Origin: Agapanthus africanus
Taxonomy: Eukaryota; Streptophyta; Magnoliopsida; Asparagales; Amaryllidaceae
Assembly: GCA_030015575.1 (NCBI GenBank)
Contig: JASDDO010000026.1
Span: 452,143,096-452,207,095 of the forward strand
Reading direction: 5' to 3'
DNA: 64,000 nt
Part shown: piece after piece, positions 54,881 to 64,000 of the stretch
Layout of the letters: the number at the start of each line of letters is the position of its first letter
Position numbering within the stretch: the stretch's first letter is position 1
Program-made: the position numbers and the translations under genes
Notes under the pieces: generated by a model
Seen by the model: the letters and a program-made list of their open reading frames with translations, nothing else
The model's database searches: none
What the model was told of the DNA's origin: nothing

Positions 54881-55287
54881 CTGTTAAAAGAAAGCTGATT
54901 TCCCAATTAGACACTTGCTCCAGGGTATGTATTTACCAGGTATGATTCTCACATCTGTATGGTTTTACAGATGATGAGTGGGAGTAAGTTGTTGGGAATT
55001 AGGTGATTATCCTCATTATATCAGAATTCGTTGTAATTGGTGATATTTGAGGAAATCACCTGGATTGTTTGCCGGACGGCAAATATTTGGTTTTGAATAT
55101 CCGTTGTTATGCACCAATTTTAAATTGATATATCTGTACGTCTATTTTTATAGAGTGAGATATACCTTTTTGAAATTATGTCGATGACATTTACCTATAT
55201 CAGTGGATTGTTAGGTAGGGATCATTGAACAGCGGTGTAATTCTTCTTAACCATAAGTACAGTTTTCAACCTACGACACACAGTGAA
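54881..55287 (+). pseudogene. CopE protease and pre-integrase remnant
   Basis: Short conceptual matches in copia order: LDTCS (protease LDTGS with Gly to Cys, about 54905), DSHIC...LQ (about 54940), HLDCLPDGKYLVL (about 55060) and GSLNSGVILLNHKYSF (about 55215-55265), aligning with CopC residues about 317-435. Frame changes and stops occur between them. The match runs to the edge at 55287, showing that ChrB landed inside this coding region. Confidence 0.7.
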
Positions 55288-58200
55288 TGTCACGTCCCGA
55301 AAGTACGGAACATGACCGGCACTTAAACTACGAAACGTCTCGAGGTGTACGTAATCTAAGTAAACCGAAAACCCAGAAATCCAAACCAAGAAAAGTAGTA
55401 GAGTGAAGGAAAACCAATTTAAATCAAGTAGTTTTAATAGCATAGCCGAATTATGCATTAAAAAAAACATCAAATATTTCCTGAAAATTTCGGCAGAGTC
55501 TCCTTTGTAAATACTGGCCCCCAAATGGGATACAACATGAATAGTATACGAAATCAATAAAAAGGCATCACCAAGCGGGAGCTAGCTCTTCGTCAATCGA
55601 CGGTCATAACCACACAAGCAATATAATATACAACGACAAGGGCGAGGATCAAAATTCAAAAGGAAACTCAAAAACCACAAGAAAACCACAGAAATACAAC
55701 GCGCGACTCTAAGGTCGAGAGAATAAACATCACTGGTCTCTATCTCAAATAAATACATGTTTGGTTGATGGAACTTCTAGATACAACAGAATAATGATAT
55801 ACAAGATATATAATGGGGGTACGATACAAATAAACCCACCTACTAGCAAATCACCCGAAAATGGAAGTAGTGCCAGCAAAGCCGTAATGAAACCTGTACG
55901 GCGAAACCTGCAAGAACTGTGGCACAACGGGGGTGAGTTGCCAACTCGTGAATAGAAAAACATCTACGGAAAGAAATCGCATAAATAACGCAACCTAGGT
56001 CAAAGATCATAATATATCCTCAATTATATATATAACATGCAACCTATAACAAGGCTAGGGTAAATATCTAACCCGAGTGTATGTGCCCGTGTCAGTGCCT
56101 CAGGTAGCAATATATCATATGAATGAGGTATGAATACATGGAAACAGAATACAGGTAAATGAAGAACTGTTTTCATAATTTAGTGAGATTTCCTTTGTAT
56201 TTTTAAAATGAGGTATCACAATGAAATCAGCATAAAACAGTGCCAAGCATCGGCACAAAACGTAATCCCAATATCTCGATATCTCTGTATCACAGTCTCT
56301 GTAGCTCAATATCTCGAAATCTCAATGTCTCAATCACAATATCTAGGGCGCCGTCAGTCCAGACCGGCCCTTACCATCCATCTCAAGACCACAACGGTAT
56401 CCTCCGGATATCCGACGCGTCAGGTAAAATCATCGGTAGGTAGTGCTCCCCTGCCAGGCTCACATCGTCATCATCACGCGCTTCTTGCCCCGGGGTACCT
56501 TACCGGGTCCACCATGTACCCGAAACGGTTCATCCGTCTCCTCGAATCGGGTCTCAAAATCCATCAGCAAACTCATGGTGGACGACTCATACATCATGGG
56601 AAAAACCGCACTTTTTTTTTATTTAAAATGAGAGAAATCGGTTTATATATGTTTTGCGGTTTTCCCCCCAAATCCAGAAAATTTCATGGAAATCCAAATC
56701 CAAATCATCAATAGCATGTAAAACCATGAATATAGGCATAACAATGAATAACAGTATGCATGAAGTGACAAGTAATAACTACAATGTTAAGCTGGCATAT
56801 AAGGCAGGTACACTAATATCATGTCAAATTACTAACTAACAAGCTAAGTCAAGCAATAATATTTTCTAAGGTGTACGTGACATGGCAATTACCGATGAAG
56901 ATGTGTGTGAGCCGGCAAGTAAGTGTACGTGGTACATACACATCATCGGTAATGGTGCTGGTGTCCTAACAATATGATATCAACATTGCAATAAGAAATT
57001 ATAACATAAGTATGCGATGCTAAGCGAACCACAATAATAAGCGGGAGCTGGATACTAGACGCAACTGTAACTAACCTGCATTAATCTAATATAAGTCCTA
57101 CAAATGGTGCCTTTTGAAATAACACGAATCATGGGGTTTTGAAAATAGGGGCTACGGTGTATTTATGAAAAGATACGTCTTTTGAAATATCCGTAGGATC
57201 CCTTGGGCTGTCTTTTAAAATACCCACGATTTGTTAGTTTTTGAAATAGGTAAGAATCGAATCTAATCTAACAACTAAAGTAAACTAAAGGGCTAAGCTA
57301 ACAAGCTGGACTACAGGTAGGGAAACCGCCTAACATCTGAGTCGATCCATATACATACCTGTATATATATATTAGTCGGTGATCCCGCCTCAATAATATC
57401 ATATCCGATACCATATCTACAATCAGACATCCCAAGTCAAGAGTACGGATCAATCATCAAGATATAGCTCGTACCTAAATCCGTCGCACGGCATCCCCAA
57501 ATCTGAGTACGGGTCAATATCATATTCCTCACGCCATTCCTCTGGTATCCTCTTTATTCAAGATCGTAGTCTAGGGTACTGACCTATATCTAGTACAATA
57601 CTAATATCCTCAAGATACTCATGATCTGACTACTGATCGACAATCTCGTACAAACCGATATCATTAGCACATATCATCATTAAGGGGTATACATCGCCCA
57701 ATACGGCCTAGTATCAATATCCTAGCATATCATATCTTATATCACGATCACATGTCGACCATTTTATTAATAACACTATTCACCCGTATCGTCGTCCCAA
57801 GATCCGCTATAATACCAGGACGTACCTCAAGTACGAATCCTGCCATATCACCGATATCACAACCACAAAACAAATCTCATCGACTCAGCTCAATCCCAAG
57901 TATCATCCTCAAATCCGTATGTGAACACATAGTCCCATGCCCATGTGAACACATAACTATAAAGAATCCCATGAGCACATATAAATAGGAATGTATGCAA
58001 GTATGTATGTGTGTATGTGTAGTGCAACACTACCCTAGGGTTCGCAACACTAAATAATCCAACACACCAATATCCATCCTAAACATCGTTATTAATCCCA
58101 AATAACATATAATAAATTGTTGGTGTGTATACGCATCCGTATACACCACCACGGACTGTGGGGCTGCTATACGCCATCCACCCGACTTCTCCCCGTAGAT

Positions 58201-60152
58201 ACAAATCTACTCACCTGGTTCTCGCTCGCCGGTGCCGACGTCGCCACGCGCTTGCTTGTCTTCTCGAAGTCTACATGGGGTACCTACATATCATAACGCA
58301 CCGTATCGCATTAAAATCCGACTCATGACCAAAACGACTCACGAATCCCACATAGGTCAAAACCTATGGTTGCTTTCACAAATCGACCCAAAAACCCTCG
58401 ACGTCGACGTACAAACGCCAAACCATCGAGAAAACTCCCAACACACTCATTTGTACAATTACAAGCACTAATTATAATATAAAATAGCTTAAAATTCACA
58501 AAAACCCCAATTTCACTTAAAAAGTCATTTTTCCGAAAATCTAGCAAGCACAAATCACCGTTTTAGTACAAAACTCGATGTATAAACGAACCTAGAATCC
58601 ACAATATTCACTAAATATCATAACAAAGTCATATAAACCATTCCTATAATTTATTCTCATCAATTTGCAAAAATTCCAAAATCCTAGTTTGCAAAAATAT
58701 CAATTTTTAACACCTTTTAAAGCAAAATTCACAATTCAACAATTAAGCTTGGTTTTGCATAACCTAAGATATTAAACCACTCATAATAGTGTTAATGATG
58801 TCATAAAAACATAATTTCATTTTTAACCCAATTAATTAACCAATTTTGAATAGCTAGTTAGCAAATTAGCGTAATTATCATAATTTTTAAACTAACAATT
58901 AACAACTATCTACTAACTTTGTTTTAACAAGCCATAAGAGCCTAATACATTACACAACCATACACCAATTTCACAAAACCCTAACTTGCATTCAAACCCT
59001 TTCTTGAATTTTATAACTAACAAAATCCAACCCAAACTATACATGAAACACTAAATTAGCACTAATTTGAAGCCCAAAAAGCAAGTTAAACTCTTAGATT
59101 TGGTTTGTATAATACACTAGATAGCAAAATAGAATAATTAACTTAGTAATGGTGTGCTAAAAACCCTAGTTTAACTCAAACCATTCTCTTGAAAATCCTA
59201 GATGAAAATAACACCAATATTAACACTAAAACAACTCATTTAAAGAAATCTAACCATAAGAATTTAAATGGGTAAGAATTATACCTCTAGATCTAGAGAT
59301 CTAGCAAGAAATTTTGACTCCAAAGATGGCCTCCTAGCATCCAAAATCCATGCAAGAAAGGTTAAGAAGAATGGATGAAGGATGGGCTTGAAATTGTGAA
59401 GTTTAAATGGAATTTTGATGGAATTTTGATGAGTTTAGAAGAAAAATGAGAGGGAAAATTTTGGGGCTGTTTATTGCAGGAATTTCGGCTGAGGAGGGAG
59501 TGGGGTGAGGTGTGGGGGAGTTGTGGAAAAGAATCCAAGTCAAAGCCCCTCCCAATTTACCATAATACCCCCACCTACTTTACTATATATAAAAACCTTA
59601 TTTTAACCCATTTCTCATATGATTTAAGGTGAAAAAGAGGGAAATAAAATTCTTGGGCTGCTACAATAGTGTGGGGCCGGCCAAGGGGAGTGAGGGTGAG
59701 TGTGAGAGACTTTACAAAAAAATTCTATGCAAAATGACTCCCCACAATACCATATTTGCAAGTTTTAGTTCAAAATAACTATATTTTTGTTTTCCATAAA
59801 ATAAATCAATTAAAACTTGAAATAAAATACTAAAAATTTATATTACAACTATATTTTAATCAAAATAATTTTAAAGATTAAAATTATCCCATTTAAATTT
59901 GTATTTATCGCTAATTTAATGTATTTTCTTACCGGCTTAAAATAATATTAAAATAATTAATTTTGGAAAAAATTTCAGAAATTTTGAAATTTCACCAGTG
60001 GCTCAATAAACACCAAATACTAGCAATTTCATAGCTAGAATATATTTATTTAATTTTATAATAAAAATATTTGTATTTTGACTTTTTACAGAAAACCCCC
60101 TTATTTTACCGTTTTTTCGAAATTTCACCGAAACGATTTTCAAAACGTTACA
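55288..60152 (-). repeat. ChrB 3' LTR, 4865 bp
   Basis: Plus-strand ends TGTCACG...CGTTACA; in sense TGTAACG...CGTGACA. Islands shared with ChrA: GAGTTGCCAACTC at 55935-55947 and the GC-rich segment at about 56425-56525. Otherwise it is AT-rich non-coding sequence. ORFs at 56208-56714 and similar are LTR artefacts repeated in the second copy. Confidence 0.9.
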
Positions 60153-60169
60153 ATCTTCCCCCCTTAAAG
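60153..60169 (-). other. ChrB polypurine tract
   Basis: The minus strand reads CTTTAAGGGGGGAAGAT, identical to ChrA, next to the LTR end. Confidence 0.88.
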
Positions 60170-62621
60170 AAATTCGGACCCCGAATTTAAATTAAAACTT
60201 CTCCTAAATACTAAAATATTTCAGCTAAAACCATCAAATCGCCGGGGCTCCGAAATCATAAATACATAAAACAAATCGTAGCGCAACGCATGCACATGAA
60301 AAATGAGCATATAACTCAAATCAGAACTCCGTCAAGCATCCCGCAATCATCGGAGTCATGGGGAAGACATCAATACCAAATCCAAAGCAAAACCAATATG
60401 ATATAACTCGAAACTATACATGTAAAATATATTCAGGTACTGTCCTCTGACTAGTCCTGCTCAGTACGAAAACACATAGCAATATCATAAAAACGTACTG
60501 CTCTATAAGAAAAATCAATCCCCAAAATACGCGTATGAATACTACGTGCGTCTTGTGCGCACGGAAATCAAAATCCAAATATGTGCCATACATATGCACA
60601 GAAACAACATCTAAGTGCATCGGGTGTGCACGAAACATCAGTCATAGGCAACATGTGTGCCTGACAGCAAAATCAGGTGCATCTAACATGCACGAAAAAT
60701 CTCGATTTAGTGCATCTGATGTGCACCAAAATCACACTTCAAAACATGCGCGAAAATCCAAATCAGGTGCATCCATCGTGCACGAAATCATAAAATCCAA
60801 TATCAAGTGCCGAACATGCGCAAAATCAAATCAGGTGCACAAAACAAATATCGAACATCAGCATCGAAATCAAAGTCCAGGGCATCTAAATGCACAACAT
60901 ACGTAACACTGCACTGCAAGCATATATGAACTATACCGCGTGCAAAAACCAAATCGTGTGCGTATATACGCACAAAATCAACTCAAATGTCTAAAACCGT
61001 AAAATCGCAAACATGTGAAACCAAGCACGAAAATGATATCAAGTGCAACACTGTGCAAAGATCGTAAATCCTCAATCATCAAAATCAAATCATGCGAATC
61101 AATCACCCAAAACATCGAAATCAATAATGGCGGAATAGTACCGCTCAAGTGCATCCTCTAAGAATCTCGGACCAACTGTCGCGGTCACTAGTGGGACGTC
61201 TCGTCGATGATCATGAACTCTGGCCTGCTGGTGTGCGTAACATGACCACTCCTGGGTCCATGTCTTCTCGTAATTTGTCCCAGAAAGGTCCTGTCGAGGT
61301 CTCTCCCAAATCTCGCCTCTGCCGAACTGTCCGAAAGTCATCGTTCCTTACTAGATCTGTTCTCGTTCCAGAACGGCTGCATACTCATCACGACTCCTTC
61401 TGGAAGGTAAATCCAAGTACCACGCCTCGGCATGCGCATCGCATCTCTAATGTCGGTGGAGTGGAACGTCATCTCATCTAGATCTGGTACGACCTCTTTC
61501 TTCACTTTTCTCTAATGTCGACCGCTTCGGACTCGTCTCGTCGTGGCTGCATGGACTGAGCTCCCACGGCTATCCTCGTATCCGGAGTCTCCCAAGAAAT
61601 GCATCTCACCACCTAGCATCCGAATTAAGTCGAGCCATCCGATCGATTTGTCAAAACCTCATAATCACCCAAGAGCTCAACATCTTGGGCATAGTATAAT
61701 AGTATCGAGTACATACCACAGCATCGGTGGTCCAGCCGTAGAAGGGCAAACCCAAGCCTCATTAATGGCGCCGCAGAACTGCCGCAAGCCCGAAGGTTCA
61801 AAGGCTTTCACATGGTCATTAAGTCGAGTTAGGGTTTCATTCTTCTAGAGGGACCATAGAATTGCCTGCATGTCCTTCCGATTACTTTAAACTTGGAATA
61901 GTAGGTTTCTGACATTCGATCGTCTCTGTCGACTCTCAACGTCTCCGCGTGAAGTCGTCTCTAGCTGGAATCAATTTATCTGATGACCTCTCATCGGGGT
62001 AGCGAACGAACCACATGTCCTAGTCATTGATCCTCGGTGACTAGCGACCTTCTATCATCTCTTAGTACAACCTTGTACTGCAATAGCTCCCACATCTGGG
62101 GCGATATCCTGTCGTTCGCTGCAACAACTGGCTCACTCGTCCGCACGCTGAACAGTGCCTCAATCATCATGAGTAAGTAATATACCAATGGTCATCAAAA
62201 TCTGGCTGGCCTCTGTCAGTGGCTCAATCCTCTAGTGCTGATCGGCACGTCCAAGTAATCTCATATAGCGATCAATCCAACACTCGTGGCGCGAAAGCAC
62301 AATCAAAAGACACATCTCTACAATCGTGTGTCACCGGAATTATGCTCTGGTCAGTCCTCGTTCGTAACGAGCTCGTGCTGACCGCAACTCTAGCCGTAAC
62401 TCTCCCTGCCCGTAATCGTGGCAGCAAACCATAACTGGTACCGATGAGGCTAGATCAGTAATGAATATAATACTGAGCAAAGAAATGTACATCCTAAGGC
62501 TCCTTAAGTGGAGTGGCGTGTCGTAAGTATGCCGCGGAACATACCCACGGTACGTCACTCTACTCTAGTCACCTATTCCATCAACCAAGGGTCATCCTAC
62601 GCTCCGAAGGTAAAACCTAAC
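60170..62621 (-). other. ChrB non-coding interior
   Basis: No recognisable protein in any frame. Three parts: a degenerate array of GTGCAY...RTGCAC words (about 60530-61060); sequence of unknown origin 61100-62480, including 61638-61872, which resembles part of the CopB leader; and about 130 bp (62500-62620) shared with the ChrA leader next to the primer site. Confidence 0.75.
60530..61060. repeat. Degenerate repeats of short palindromes GTGCAY..RTGCAC
   Basis: Words such as GTGCATCGGGTGTGCACGAA, GTGCATCTAACATGCACGAA and GTGCATCTGATGTGCAC recur about every 30-45 bp, separated by AAATCAAATCA-like spacers. The 123-codon plus ORF here (60535-60906) is Cys/His-rich only because of these words. 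Confidence 0.7.
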
Positions 62622-62633
62622 GCTCTGATACCA
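62622..62633 (-). other. ChrB primer-binding site (initiator Met-tRNA)
   Basis: The reverse complement begins TGGTATCAGAGC, four bases from the LTR at 62638, as in ChrA. Confidence 0.9.
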
Positions 62634-62637
62634 ACTT

Positions 62638-64000
62638 TGTCACGTCCCGAAAGTACGGAACATGACCGGCACTTAAACTACGAAACGTCTCGAGGCGTAC
62701 GTAATCTAAGTAAACCGTAAACCCAGAAATCCAAACCAAGAAAAGTAGTAGAGTGAAGGAAAACCAATTTAAATCAAGTAGTTTTAATAGCATAGCCGAA
62801 TTATGCGTTAAAAAAACATCAAATATTTCCTGAAAATTTCGGCAGAGTCTCCTTTGTAAATACTGGCCCCCAAATGGGATACAACATGAATAGTATACGA
62901 AATCAATAAAAAGGCATCCCCAAGCGGGAGCTAGCTCTTTGTCAATCGACGGTCACAACCACACAAGCAATATAATATACAACGCCAAGGGCGAGGATCA
63001 AAATTCAAAAGGAAACTCAAAAACCACAAGAAAACCACAGAAATACAACGCGCGACTCTAAGGTCGAGAGAATAAACATCACTGGTCTCTATCTCAAATA
63101 AATAAATGTTTGGTTGATGGAACTTCTAAATATAACAGAATAATGATATACAAGATATATAATGGGGGTACGATATAAATAAACCCACCTACTAGCAAAT
63201 CACCCGGAAATGGAAGTAGTGCCAGCAAAGCCGTAATGAAACCTGTACGGAGAAACCTGTAAGAACTGTGTCACAACGGGGGTGAGTTGCCAACTCGTGA
63301 ATAGAAAAACATCTACAGAAAGAAATCGCATAAATAACGCAACCTAGGTCAAAGATCATAATATATCCTCAATTATATATATAACATGCAACCTATAACA
63401 AGGCTAGGGTAAATATCTAACCCGAGTGTAATCTCATGTGCCCGTGTCAGTGCCTCAGGTAGCAATATATCATATGAATGAGGTATGAATGGATGGAAAC
63501 AGAATACATGTAAATGAAAAACTATTTTCATAATTTAGTGAGATTTCCTTTATATTTTTAAAATGAGGTATCACAATGAAATCAGCATAAAACGGTGCCT
63601 AGCATCGGCACAAAACGTAATCCCAATATCTCGATATCTCTGTATCACAGTCTCTGTACCTCAATATCTCGAAATCTCAATGTCTCAATCACAATATCTA
63701 GGGCGCCGTCAGTCCAGACCGGCCCCTACCATCCATCTCAAGACCACGACGGTATCCTCCGGATATCCGACGCGTCGGGTAAAATCACCGGTAGGTAGTG
63801 CTCCCCTGCCAGGCTCACATCGTCATCATCACGCGCTTCTTGCCCCGGGGTACCTTACCGGGTCCACCATGTACCCGAAACGGTTCATCCGTCTCCTCGA
63901 ATCGGGTCTCGAAATCCATCAGCAAACTCATGGTGGACGACTCATACATCATGGGAAAAACTGCACTTTTTTTTATTTAAAAAGAGAAAAATTAGTTTAT
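62638..64000 (-). repeat. ChrB 5' LTR, first 1363 bp in window
   Basis: It matches 55288-56640 with about 2 percent mismatches by eye plus small indels, for example a short insertion near 63430. It continues beyond the window. Confidence 0.92.

Larger units (their letters stand above)
49509..55287 (+). mobile_element. CopE: Ty1/copia element without recognisable Gag, cut by ChrB
   Basis: Order: 5' LTR 49509-51614, primer site, 2.3 kb leader, an ATG followed within four codons by a stop, about 1 kb of sequence with a 0.4-kb tandem duplication where gag should be, then decayed protease/pre-integrase text to 55287, where ChrB begins. The remainder presumably lies beyond ChrB outside the window. 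The five bases before the LTR are GCGGG. Confidence 0.85.
55288..64000 (-). mobile_element. ChrB: non-coding chromovirus derivative (LARD-like), runs off right edge
   Basis: Two LTR copies (55288-60152 and 62638 to the edge), a polypurine tract like that of ChrA, an initiator Met primer site, and an interior of only about 2.5 kb with no gag or pol. LTR starts and several islands match ChrA, so it belongs to a related lineage and would have needed proteins from a full element. The five bases before it are GTGAA; the partner duplication is outside. Confidence 0.88.

Noticed and set aside
54970-55000. GAGTGGGAGTAAG then TGTTGGGAATTAGG, looking like a polypurine tract and LTR start
   Set aside because: Translation on both sides gives copia protease/pre-integrase text (DSHIC..LQ, HLDCLPDGKYLVL), so this is inside CopE pol, and the following sequence does not match the CopE LTR.
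60535-60906. 123-codon Cys/His-rich ORF
   Set aside because: Produced by repeated GTGCAC words; no ordered zinc-finger spacing.
4438-62633. tRNA-like signals (GGCTCTGATACCA)
   Set aside because: These are 12-base primer-binding sites complementary to initiator Met-tRNA, not tRNA genes; no cloverleaf surrounds them.

Overview
This is plant nuclear DNA made almost entirely of nested LTR retrotransposons. I see no host protein gene, rRNA, tRNA gene or CRISPR array. Evidence for a flowering plant with a repeat-rich genome: Ty1/copia and Ty3/gypsy chromovirus polyproteins, primer-binding sites matching initiator Met-tRNA (TGGTATCAGAGC), 1.9-4.9 kb LTRs, 5-bp target duplications and many C-to-T type nonsense mutations. 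The species cannot be read from the sequence.

Names used here. CopA: old + strand copia host, 6535-11284, 35914-37469 and 47226-48027. CopB: - strand copia, 11285-35913. CopC: + strand copia, 37470-47225. CopD: - strand copia, 1-6534, running off the left edge. CopE: + strand copia, 49509-55287. ChrA: - strand Tekay/Del-like chromovirus, 11704-25810. ChrB: - strand chromovirus derivative, 55288-64000, running off the right edge. InsX: 1.8 kb insertion, 18720-20508. LtrY: LTR-like block, 48028-49508.

Nesting: CopD sits in the 5' LTR of CopA. CopB sits in the integrase region of CopA (duplication ACCAC). ChrA sits in the 3' LTR of CopB (CTTTA). InsX sits between protease and RT of ChrA (TGCAT). 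CopC sits in the RNase H region of CopA (GGAAC). LtrY interrupts the CopA 3' LTR. CopE follows LtrY and is itself interrupted by ChrB. CopA is the oldest and most decayed. CopD is open over its whole visible gag-pol frame (783 codons). CopC has one stop and one frameshift. CopB keeps one frame through pol with point stops but has lost Gag. CopE has no recognisable Gag. ChrB keeps LTRs, primer site and polypurine tract but no coding region.

The most unusual signal is in the 2-2.8 kb 5' leaders of the five copia elements. All share (i) an inverted repeat 200-250 nt after the LTR, (ii) a long stem whose two arms differ in sequence between elements but stay complementary, (iii) a near-invariant CGTTAG...CTAACG block, (iv) three short hairpins about 90 nt apart, and (v) a polypyrimidine-CAG acceptor just before the gag ATG, paired with a donor-like AG|GTATAA in U5. 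This suggests a structured genomic-RNA leader that may be removed as an intron from the translated mRNA. Other notable items are an eight-unit G-box/DRE minisatellite in LtrY and a roughly 230-bp module shared by a copia leader and a chromovirus interior.
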